From: Prorocentrum cordatum
Lineage: Eukaryota > Sar > Dinophyceae > Prorocentrales > Prorocentraceae
NCBI GenBank assembly: GCA_963575745.1
Contig: CAUYUJ010017800.1
Span: 1-64,000, forward strand
Length of the DNA: 64,000 nt
Direction of reading: 5' to 3'
Shown piece by piece: positions 11,592-20,312 of the stretch. The position numbers and the translations under genes are program-made. Numbering within the stretch: position 1 is the first letter of the stretch; every line of letters begins with the position of its first letter. The notes under the pieces are model-generated. The model had not been told where the DNA came from. It searched no databases and saw nothing but the letters and a program-made list of their open reading frames with translations.

Positions 11592-12574
11592 TTTTGGAAC
11601 ATTGTGCAAGATTTGACAATTCGTTTTCATAAGTTGGATTTTTCCTACCTACAATAAGCTATGCGCATCTGCTGGTAAAATTTTCAGGGCTCTAGGGGCA
11701 ATATTACTGTCAAAAGACTTGCAGGAACCGACTTTGCCTGCAGTGCAGTTTGGCAGGTGACGGTGGTTGGCTTTACTTAACTCGAGCTGTCAGCAAGCTA
11801 CAGACCTCTCACGCACACCAGTCGATGCAGAATGATCTGACGCGTCACACTGGAAGCTCGAGAGTTCCTCGAAATGGCTGAGTCAGGAGTTATGATCGAA
11901 ATACCGTCTCTATGTATGCGTGTTGCGAACGGTGTTTCGATGATAATTCGAGCTGAGTGCATGCTATGCATGCCAGGTGCATTCCAATCGAAGCAGCGAC
12001 ATGCGAGACATCGAATGAGCCTCGAGAGTGCCCAAATTGATTAGAATTTTCAAAATTAATGAAAAATATCGATTTGTACAATTTTATATTTTTTGTGTCG
12101 GATGATTTTTTTCTAATTTATATCGATCTATGGGTGACCTAGAGAGTTCTGGTGCATTTTTGTCGACGCAGAATGGTCTCGCGCTCTCACTGAGAGCGCG
12201 AGACTTCATATGAATAGCTTCGCTGGGAGTGAGAACTTTGGTCCAGCCGGCCGAGGCGGACAATGTGACAACTTTTGGGTGGTTTTGCAATTTTTTGAAA
12301 GATATTTGACAATTCATTTTGAAAAAGCAGATTTTTACTCCGAGCATTGAGATATAAACTTCGTTCCCTGATCAGCTCGGCCATCTAGAGTCATTTTCAG
12401 TACCAGTTCACTTGAAGGACCGACTTCATGTTGACTCCGAAAAAATCTCAACTTGAAGTTTTTGTAGAAAAGCTCCCAGAAGCTCCCGCTTTTGATGCTG
12501 AGCTTCTCACGGATTCAAGGAGCTCTACGAGGTTCCCGGCGGTGACCAGGTTGACGGTTCACCGCCGGCGCCAG
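11592..12574 (+). mobile_element. Beta repeat unit, 5' truncated
   Basis: It joins the alpha hairpin at TTTTGGAACATTGTGC, deeper into the beta head than the 5096 copy, so the breakpoint differs. It has the same body order, including the palindrome at about 12176. The right terminal repeat is at 12519-12532 and the hairpin ends at 12574. Confidence 0.7.
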
Positions 12575-13833
12575 TTCCCAGCGCGCCCCAGCTAGTTTAG
12601 CTCGAAAATCTCGACGGAACTTTTGTGACTTTTGCTCGGTTGAAAATTTTGTTCTCGAAATTTGACCATTCGTTAGAGCTCTAGTATTTTTTCCCGTGAT
12701 ATTCGATCTTATTCCCGCTCGCCATCTTGATCTCAGCTCGATCGGGTAACTTTAAAGGCCAAAAAGCACTCTGGCGGGAACGGCCGTTTCGAGTCATCTT
12801 GATACGCGCTGTCGGTTTTCTGAACATAACTCGAGCTCTAGGGCAGCTACAGAGCTGGTAAGCACACCTATTGCACTCAGAATCATCAGGCGCGTTCGCC
12901 TGTTGAACCCAGAGGTCTGAACTCGGTCTGTGAGCCGAGCTAGGTCCGGAAACCTATTCGTATTATTCGAGTCAATTTGATACGCGTTGTCGGTATTTTC
13001 TACTTAACTCGAGCTGTAGGGCAGCTACAGTGCTGGTAAGCACACCTATCGCACTCAGAATCATCAGGCGCGTTCGCCTGTTCAATCCATAGGTCTGAAC
13101 TCGATCTGCTAGCCGAGCTAGGTCCGCAAACCTATTCGTATTATTCGAGTCAACTTGATACGCGTTGTCGGTATTTTCTACTTAACTCGAGCTGTAGGGC
13201 AGCTACAGTGCTGGTAAACACACGCATCGCACTCAGAATCATCAGGCGCGTTCGCCTGTTGAATCCAGAGGTCTGAAATCGGTCTGCTAGCCGAGCTAGG
13301 TCCGCAAATCTATTCGTATTATTCGAGTCATCTTCACAAACGCTCTCGGTTTTCTGTACTCAACTCGAGCTGTAGGGCAGCTACAGAGCCTGTAGTTACA
13401 GAAATCGATTGATAATTATCAGGCGCGTGTGTCTGTTGTATCGAGAGCTCTGAACTCGGCCTGCTGCCCGAGCTAGGTTCGCGAAACTATTCGTATTGTC
13501 CGAATCATCGTAAACAGTGCTCTCATTTTCCTGCACTCAACTCGTGCTGGGGGAGGGCTACAGTGCTGTGGGTCATTGAAATCGATTTGCACACATCAGA
13601 CGCGTTCGTTGGTCGATTCGAGAGCTCAGAACTTGGTCTGCTGCTCGAAACAGGTCCGCGAAACTATTCTATTATTCGAGTCACCCTGAGAGATGCTCTC
13701 GGTTTTCTGCACTTAACTGCTTGGGCTGAAAACTAGTCGTTCTCTGGATTTTTTCCCACACTATATACTGTCAGGAAGCTCTACGAGTCCCCCGGCGGTA
13801 AGAAAGGTTGACGGTTTACCGCCGGCGCCCAGT
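12575..13833 (+). mobile_element. Alpha repeat unit with about six monomers
   Basis: A mutated head is followed by monomers starting near 12825, 13004, 13185, 13360, 13530 and 13700. The last is truncated. The right terminal repeat is at 13774-13788 and the hairpin tail ends at 13833. Later monomers diverge from the first three (for example CTCGTGCTGGGGGAGGG). Confidence 0.7.
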
Positions 13834-14098
13834 CTCGGGGACGGGAAATCTTTTCTGGTGAGCCCAGGAAGCCCCCTGGAGCGCGGCGGGGCCGCTGCCA
13901 GAAACGCTTCCGTGCGTGCCTGCGCATGCAGGCACGCATGAGGGCGTGCAAGAAGCTCTCCCGGACACGTTGCCGGCTCGAACGACCTGCTGCGCGGATT
14001 CTGGAGCGCCGCGAAGGACCTCCTGGCGGGCACCACCACCGTCTGGCTTCTAATCCTGAACCCTTCAGCTCTCAGCGAGCTCTCCGGGAACCTAACTC
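13834..14098 (+). repeat. Gamma repeat, GC-rich, plus orientation
   Basis: A GC-rich segment of about 260 bp whose reverse complement recurs at 16713-16990. Shared landmarks are CTCTCAGCGAGCTCTCCGG and a near-perfect palindrome TGCGTGCCTGCGCATGCAGG around 13912-13940. Short ORFs cross it in several frames, and none has recognisable protein features. Confidence 0.6.
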
Positions 14099-14497
14099 GA
14101 GTACCGGACCAAGTTCAGGTCTTCTCGATACATGGAAAGGACGCACCGGATGATACTGGATTGGTTTACACACACCAATCCTGTAGCTTTCGTAAATCTT
14201 GAGCGAAATATAGGAAACATAATCAAGCGATGCAAGTAGTTTTGCAGCCGCAGCTCGTGTACGACCAAGTTCATATCTCAGGAGAGAACACAGGAACGCA
14301 CCTCGTGATCAGAATGGATTTCTAAGTATGCGCTATTTTTAGCACTTCTAACCTAGATCTCGAGTTATGTACATAAAATCACGAACGCGTGCCAAGATGA
14401 CTCGGAACGCATTCAGTTCCAGCTTAATAATAATAGGTAGACACGGCGTGAGCCCATGAGAGAAATACAATTTTTACAAAACGACTCTCACGCGTGC
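14099..14497. other. Unassigned intergenic stretch
   Basis: Roughly 400 bp of mixed-composition DNA between the gamma repeat and the next beta-like fragments. I find no gene, RNA or repeat family in it. Confidence 0.5.
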
Positions 14498-15170
14498 TAG
14501 AGCTCTACGAGGTTCCCGGCGGACCAGGTTGACGGTTCATCGCTGGGCCGACCCGGCCAGAACGGACAATGTGTTAACTTTTGGGTGGTTTTGCGATTTT
14601 TTGCAAGATATTTGACCGTTTATATTCAGAACGCAGATTTTGGCCTCTGTCATAATATGAGCTCTCCAGATGCACTTTCACTGTCAAAACACTTGGAGGA
14701 ACCAACTTTATGTCAACATAAAAGAAACATGGTGTCTCTTTTTCGAGAAATGCTTCCAGAAGCCCTCTGTTCCGATGCCCAGCACTCTTTCGCGCGCTAG
14801 GTGCTCCACGAGGTTCCCGGCGCGGTGACAGATTGACGATTCATCGCCGGCGCCAGTTTGGGTTTTTTTTTTTCTCGAAAAAAACATCCGAAAGGTATTT
14901 CACCATTTTCCGCACCTCTAAACGACTATGATGGCCTCTCCGTCTTTCTATGAGTTCCCTCGATGCAGTTTCACTATCAAAACACTCGGCGCAACGAACT
15001 CATGTCGACATGAACAAAATCATGTTTTCTCTTTTTCGAGAAATGATTCCAGAATCCCTCTCTTTTTATGCTGAGCACTCTTACGCGTCAGGTTGCGGTT
15101 TACCGCCGGCGCCAGTCACGAGGTGAGCCCTGGCGGCAAACCGTTAACCAGGTTTCCGCAAGAAGCTTTG
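14498..15170 (+). repeat. Degenerate beta-like fragments with broken hairpin tails
   Basis: Three decayed hairpin tails occur, at about 14498-14550, 14801-14857 and 15086-15118. They are separated by short beta-type pieces (AAAACACTTGGAGGAACC, CTTTTTCGAGAAATG). An inverted piece (GGCGGCAAACCGTTAACCAGG) follows at 15132-15152. The stem pairs are mutated, so these look like old copies. Confidence 0.5.
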
Positions 15171-15714
15171 CATTGCATAGCGATGTTCGAAGCACATGAA
15201 GAAATTTGCTCTAACGCAAGCTGAAGTCTGAACTCGGTTTGATACTCGAGCTAGGTTTCGAAACGATTCGTTTTGTCCGAGTCATCTCGAGAAGTGTTTT
15301 TTCAGTTTTACCAGACCTAAGCATTCACGCGCAGGCCCGCCACAACTCACGACAAGTGCGAAAAATACCGGTGCTGGAAACGAACGTTCGAATCTCTCAA
15401 AGTGCGTAGAACCAATCCAAAGTTCGCACATTCTCTGTCCGGGTCGGGTCGGCCAACTGGACGCCAGCAATAAACCATCAACGTGTTGCCGCTGGGGGAT
15501 TCGTAGAGCTTCCTGACAAAAAAAAATGCAGATAACAAGTTTTCTAGCCCAAGCGATTTCAGACCTCTCGGTACAACAGCCAAACGCCCCGATGATTGTC
15601 TTCTTTGCGAGCTCTGTGCTCTTCGTGCGGAAATCGATAGCTTCGCGGAAGTGTTCTTCAGCGAGAAAAAAACCTTTCAGACGTCTCTGACGTCTCGAAT
15701 CGATTTCGAATAAT
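15171..15714. repeat. Alpha-like fragments including an inverted 3' end
   Basis: A plus-strand alpha monomer piece lies at about 15225-15300. A minus-strand alpha 3' end lies at about 15466-15612; in reverse complement it reads CGTTCGGCTGTTG-type monomer, CTTGGGCTAGAAAAC and GGAAGCTCTACGAAT. The remaining sequence is unassigned. No gene is visible. Confidence 0.5.
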
Positions 15715-16103
15715 ACCTCGTAGAGCTCTTCGGCATCGATGAGCTAGGAATTCCGGCGCGGAGTGCCGCTAGTTGGCCAACCCGGTCCGGGCGGAATGTG
15801 GTGAACTGTGGTTGGTTTTTTCGAAGATGGCGAAAGATTTTGCAATTCGTTTTGCAAATTTGAATTTTTATTCTATGCAGTGAATCATGGCGCTTTCGAT
15901 GGTGCAATTCTCAGGGCGCTAGCTGCATTATGTCGATTGAAAGACTAGGGGGAACCACAATTGTGTACGACCGAAAAAAAGATGTCTTTATGTTTGAAGC
16001 TAGTATGCAGATTTTTTTTCTGCTGTTATCTCGGTTCCGACCTATGCAGAGCTCTACGAGGGTCCCGGCGGTAACCTGGTTGACGGTTTACCGCCGGTTC
16101 CCA
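15715..16103 (+). mobile_element. Short beta-like unit with both termini
   Basis: The left terminal repeat ACCTCGTAGAGCTC is at 15715-15728 and the right GAGCTCTACGAG at 16049-16060. A hairpin variant (CCGGCGGTAA, CCTGGTTGACGG, TTACCGCCGG) follows to about 16103. The body is only about 320 bp and diverged from the main beta type. Confidence 0.6.
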
Positions 16104-16712
16104 TACGAATAGGTTCGCGGATCAAGCTCGGCTAGCGAGCATCTTGACAGCAACTCTCGATTTTCTGTACTTAACTCGAGCTCTAGGATAGGTACAGAGC
16201 TGATATTTGCAGAAACCCATTCTGAATCATCAGTTGCGTTTGTCTGTCGAATCCAGAGCTCTGAACTCGGTCTGTTGCCCGATCTAGAATCACGAAATTA
16301 TTCGTATTGGTCGAGTAATCTTGAGAAGTGCTCTCGGTTTTCTTCACTCGACTCGCGCTGAGGGGGGCTGCAGCTGGTGGTCACAGGAATCGATTTGAAG
16401 ATCAGGCGCGTCCGCCTGTCGAATCCAGAGTTTGGAACTCGGTCTGCTGCCAAACTAGGTTCGCGAAACTATTGTGTTGTGTGAGTCATCCTGAGAGGTG
16501 CTGTCGTTTTCTGCACTCAACTCGGGCTGTGGGGGGGCTGCAGGGCTGGTAATGACAGAAGTCGATTCACAGACATCAGACGCGTCCGCCTGTCGTATCA
16601 GAGTCAAAAAATATTCTGTATGAGTCGGAATGTTGGTCAGTCGAGCTAGGAAGCTCTACGAGTCTCCCGGCCGGCGGTAACCAAGGTTGACGGTTTACCG
16701 CCGGCGCCCAGT
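16104..16712 (+). mobile_element. Alpha repeat unit, short and 5' truncated
   Basis: About three diverged monomers of 177 bp are followed by GGAAGCTCTACGAGT (16649-16663) and a hairpin tail to 16712. The tail carries an extra CCGG next to the stem. It joins directly to the inverted gamma repeat. Confidence 0.6.
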
Positions 16713-16990
16713 TTTGGATGCTACCAAGTTCCCGGAGAGCTCGCTGAGAGCTATAGGGTTTAAGATAAGAAGCCGGACAGTGGTGGTGCCCAGCAGGAGC
16801 TCTTCCACGGCAGTCCACAGGCCTCGCAGCGCCTCCGGCGACCCGGCAACGTGTCCGGGGAGCTTCCGGCAAGCTTCCAAGCGTGCCTGCATGCGTGCAG
16901 GCACGCATGGACGCGATTCTGGCAGCGCTTGAGCAGCGCCGCAGGGGCCCTCCCCGAGCTCTCCAGGAAAGATTCCTGTTCCCGAGGGTG
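16713..16990 (-). repeat. Gamma repeat, minus orientation
   Basis: This is the reverse complement of the 13834-14098 segment, including the palindrome GCGTGCCTGCATGCGTGC at about 16886. The pair encloses roughly 2.6 kb of beta and alpha fragments. A GGGTTTTGGATGCT motif follows at about 17000 and resembles the junction motif at position 15 and near 48190. Confidence 0.6.
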
Positions 16991-17024
16991 TCTTCGCTCT
17001 TCGGGTTTTGGATGCTATCAATAA

Positions 17025-17240
17025 GGAACCAGAGAGGGAAAAGGGCAGGAGGAAAATGACAGAGAAAGAACAGGACAGAGGCAAAGAACTAGACAGAGAA
17101 AAAGAAGAGAAACAGAGAAAGCAGCATAGGAGGACAAGGAACAATAAAAAAGAAAACACGGAGAGGAAGAGAAGAACAGCAGAGAAGACAAGCAAAAAGA
17201 AAGGGAGCCGGAGCACAGCGGGAGCGAGAACAAAAAAAAC
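17025..17240 (+). repeat. Polypurine (GA-rich) tract
   Basis: About 215 bp of almost uninterrupted A and G on the plus strand. Open frames through it would give lysine, arginine and glutamate strings on the plus strand, or serine, phenylalanine and leucine strings on the minus strand. These are composition effects, so I do not call a gene. Confidence 0.7.
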
Positions 17241-17989
17241 GGAGACGACACGCCCCGACGCCCCGCAGCGTCGCGCGGCTGCCAGCGCACCTCCAGCTCC
17301 GCGGGGCCAGCCGGGGAGGGCGCGCACGACAGGCGCGGCGCCTCAGCGGCGCTGGACGCGCTCATGGCTTCTGGCACTGGCCGGAGGCTCGCGAGCGCGA
17401 GCTTGCTCACTCCCGTCCATCCCTCCGACCAGAGTTCTCTCTTTCCACCTCGCCGCCTCCTTGGCGCTCTATAGCGCAGCCGTGCCGGGGTGCTATGGAG
17501 ACCTTGGAGGAGCTGGCCAGCTCGGGCGCGTCCAGGAGCTCCCGCGCGAACACATCCTGCCGCGACCAGCGCCACCGCGAGTCGTCATCGCCACTCTGCT
17601 GTACGACGCGTCGAGCGCAGCCGCGACGGCGGTGCGGGGCGCGCGCCCCGGCGGCTTACTCGGGTTGACGGCGCGGGCCGCACGCGCAGTGAGGAACTGC
17701 TCCAATCGCTCGCTCTTGCAAGCCGCCTCCCGCGCGCTGCGACGAGAGCGGCTCTAGCGACGCGTCGCGCAGCAAGGCGTAGGGCGATAGGAAGCAACAC
17801 ACGGTGTACAAGCTCGTTCCGCTCGGCCGCTCCTCCGTCCGCCGCGTCCACTCCGCCTTCCGCCGCGCACGCCGAGACCGCCGGCGCGACGCGCGGCGCT
17901 TTCCGGATCGATTTTTGCTCGCGCTCCGCCGCCTTCAACGTGAAATTATCGACGACCTCCTGATGGACCACGTCGTGCTCTGCGCGCAG
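17241..17989. other. GC-rich stretch, no gene assigned
   Basis: High-GC DNA with long overlapping open frames on both strands. A minus-strand frame at about 17700-17990 looks somewhat protein-like (a short stretch reads EVVDNFTLKAAEREQKS), but I recognise no domain. Its start lies inside an inverted alpha repeat. A gene fragment is possible and unproven. Confidence 0.3.
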
Positions 17990-18130
17990 ACACTCCTGCA
18001 CCAGTTTTGCGAACCTAGCTCCGGCAGAACACCGAGCTCTGAGCTCTAAATTCGGCAGGCAGGCGCGCATGATGTCTCCAAAATCGATTCCTGTGAGTGC
18101 GAGCCCTGTAGCCCCTCTACAGCTGTCTGC
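17990..18130 (-). repeat. Inverted alpha monomer fragment
   Basis: In reverse complement this matches part of the alpha 177-bp monomer: CTGTAG...GGGCTACAGGGCT, ACAGGAATCGATTT, GGAGACATCA and, diverged, GAGCTCGGTGTTCTG. It lies directly upstream of the Helitron-like region, which may therefore be inserted in or next to an alpha repeat. Confidence 0.55.
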
Positions 18131-18419
18131 GCTGCTGCGCCATGATCGCTCTCGGAGCGTGTCCGGCGGGGCTCAGCGGGGCGGCGCTGGACGGCGCCGT
18201 GCCCATTTCTGCGAGTGCGTTCGGTGCCGCGCGCCCACCGCGCCCACGGCCGCGTGGCGGACGCGGGCGGGGGAACCGCCGCGCGCGCGCCAGTTCTCCC
18301 GTCGAGTGGCGTGGGAAGTGCCTGCAGAGCGCAGTGGCTGATCTCGTGGGGGGCGACGCCGCGCGGCATTTCGGTCGCGCGTGTAAGAACCACAGGGTTC
18401 GGGCGCTTGTGGGTCGCTG

Positions 18420-19040
18420 TTGCAGCGCTGGAATCTGGAGGTCGTGGTCCAGCACTTGCGCTCCCGCTTCCTGCACTTGCGCGTGTTCTCTGCGGAATCT
18501 GCGGAAGCGTTCGAAGCGCAGGAAGGAAGGCGTGTGGCGTGGGCGCTGGGGGACGCGGCGGGCTTCTGCGCTGGTGCTCTGCTGTGGCTCGACGGCGGCC
18601 ACGTGTGCGCGGTGGAGGAGTGGGTGGGTTCTGGAGATGTAGAGTGGGGGGAAGCCGAGAGCGCGCCGTGGTGTCGCGTCGTCGCTCGCGGGCGTTCGAG
18701 CTCGGTGTCGCGGTCGCCGCGAGCGGGTGCGGGGCGTGGCGCGCTGAGGGCCGGGGCGCCGAAGCGCCGCGTGGAGCAGGGTTGCGCAGGGGCGCAGGGC
18801 GCGCGCGGGGGCGCGCGCGACGGTGTGGACGCAGAGGTGTTGGCGCGCATGACTCGCAATCAGTTGCATGAGCTGGCAACGCGATTGCGGGCGGAGGGCG
18901 ACGAAGACGCGCCATCCTCGCGGCAATGGAATGTTCAGCAACAGAAGCGGGTGCGATTGGCCGATGCGCGCAGGGCTGCGCTCGCGGCGCACCTGGGCAT
19001 CGACGTGAGCGGTGTCCAGCATGCTGGCGTGGAGGCGTGA
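18420..19040 (+). CDS. N-terminal segment of the Helitron-like polyprotein
   Basis: The open frame encodes 206 residues and ends at TGA 19038-19040. The next segment (from 19062) is in the same frame, so the stop may be an inactivating mutation or lie in an intron. The last 60 residues contain a helix-rich piece (MTRNQLHELATRLRAEGDED) loosely like a SAP-type helix-turn-helix; this is a weak resemblance. The first half has no recognisable domain. The start is uncertain and ATG 18420 is only the first in-frame ATG. Confidence 0.4.
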   Translation: MQRWNLEVVVQHLRSRFLHLRVFSAESAEAFEAQEGRRVAWALGDAAGFCAGALLWLDGGHVCAVEEWVGSGDVEWGEAESAPWCRVVARGRSSSVSRSPRAGAGRGALRAGAPKRRVEQGCAGAQGARGGARDGVDAEVLARMTRNQLHELATRLRAEGDEDAPSSRQWNVQQQKRVRLADARRAALAAHLGIDVSGVQHAGVEA

Positions 19041-19061
19041 TCGCGGGACCACTCGGAGGAG

Positions 19062-20045
19062 ATGCTGGGCGAGCTGGCGAGGCACGTGGAGGAGCGCGGC
19101 CGTTTGCCGCACCAGCGTGAGTCCGCGCTCGGAAAATGGGTTCATCACGTGAGTTTTGGGGAGGTGGCGCTGACCCCCGAGCAGCGCGCGCGGTTCGACG
19201 GGCTCGTGGACCGGCGGGAGGAGAGGCGTGCGCGCGCCCGCGCGATGCTGGACCGCATCGGGGAGCACGTGGAGGTGCTCGACGAGCTGCCGAAGCGAGG
19301 GGCAGAAGACGAGGAGGAGGCAAAGCTCGCGCGTTGGATCCACAATGTCTGCACTGGCCACCACGAGCTGGATGATGACAACAAGGAGAGGTTCGATCGT
19401 TTGGTGGACAGGCGTGCGTGGCAGCGGCGGACGGCGCAGGAGCGCGTGCTCGAGGTGAAGGCGTTCGTGGAGAGGCACGGGCGAGGGCCGCAGCGCTTCG
19501 GTCACGACGACGATCCGCGGGAGCATCTGCTCGCACGTTGGGTGGGGAACGTCCGAGCGCGCGGCGTCGAGGGCCTGGGCGAGGGCTGGCGCGCGCAGCT
19601 GGAGGCGGCGCTGGACGCGGATCTCATCCAGGCCCAGGCGCTCGAGGCGTGGTGCGAGAAGAACCAGAGGATGCCGGTGGAGAAAGCGGAGGATGACGAG
19701 GAGCGCAAGCTGGCGAACTTCATCGCGAATCGCGAGCGTCGGGGCCGCGAGGCGTCGTTTAACGCGACCGACACCTTCGACGCGCTGCGGCAGAAGTACG
19801 CGCAGGCGGCCGCCGCGCGCCGCGATGCCGAGCGTAGGGGGGCGGAGGCGCGGGCGCTCGAGGCGCGGCGGCAGGAGCTGCTGCAGCGCGCGGCGGAGGA
19901 GGAGGAGGCCTGCGAGGAGGAGGAGGAGCAGGAGGAGGGGAGGAGGACCCGGCTGACTGCCTCGCGGAGGAGCGGCGCGCGGAGGTCACGCCGGACATGT
20001 TCGCTAGGTTCCAGAGGGCAGACAGGGCGCTCGCTCGGCGGGTGA
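19062..20045 (+). CDS. Helicase-associated-like repeat segment of the Helitron-like protein
   Basis: About four repeats of 55-65 residues follow one another. Each has a helix, a short gap with G-x-x-P-type residues, then a tryptophan or phenylalanine core: LGKWVHHVSFG, LARWIHNVCTG, LARWVGNVRARG and LANFIANRERRG. This pattern resembles helicase-associated (HA) domains, small DNA-binding helical units; that is inference from pattern alone. From about 19940 the frame turns into arginine-rich nonsense. The sensible continuation lies in another frame (DPADCLAEERRAEVTPDMF), so a frame change occurs in the GAG-rich run 19910-19950. Confidence 0.55.
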   Translation: MLGELARHVEERGRLPHQRESALGKWVHHVSFGEVALTPEQRARFDGLVDRREERRARARAMLDRIGEHVEVLDELPKRGAEDEEEAKLARWIHNVCTGHHELDDDNKERFDRLVDRRAWQRRTAQERVLEVKAFVERHGRGPQRFGHDDDPREHLLARWVGNVRARGVEGLGEGWRAQLEAALDADLIQAQALEAWCEKNQRMPVEKAEDDEERKLANFIANRERRGREASFNATDTFDALRQKYAQAAAARRDAERRGAEARALEARRQELLQRAAEEEEACEEEEEQEEGRRTRLTASRRSGARRSRRTCSLGSRGQTGRSLGG

Positions 20046-20312
20046 AGTCCGCGCTCGTGGGCGCCCTGTTGTCGTGCGTGGACGCGCTGCAGGGCGCCCC
20101 GCTCGGGCTCGACGTCTTCGCTGCCCTGGCCAAAGACAGGCGGGTCCGCGAAGCCATGGCTGCCCAGGCGGCCGAAGAGCCGCGCCACGAGGCGCTCGGG
20201 GAGGAGGATGAGGAGGAGGAAGAACAGGAGCAGGAGGAAGAGGAGCAGGAAGAGGAGGAGCAGGAGCAGGAAGAGCAGGAGCAGGAGAGGGGCGACGGAG
20301 CGGAGGGAGCAG
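19940..20312 (+). CDS. Helitron-like protein segment with acidic E/Q-rich run
   Basis: This frame carries the natural continuation of the preceding segment (AEVTPDMFARFQRADRALAR, then a helical stretch). It passes into a long glutamate/glutamine run at about 20195-20285. Near 20310 the coherent reading moves to the frame of the 20208-26420 ORF (GDAVVADAEEEPQGMADEE). Both changes lie in GA-rich low-complexity DNA where replication slippage or sequencing error is easy. No function is assigned beyond being a linker. Confidence 0.45.

Noticed and set aside
1-16712. Many open frames of 60-200 codons in the alpha and beta repeats
   Set aside because: The same frames recur in each repeat copy, differ by indels, overlap on both strands and show no protein features.
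17008-17757. Lys/Glu/Arg-rich 249-residue open frame
   Set aside because: It is a polypurine tract joined to GC-rich DNA, with no conserved motif in either half.
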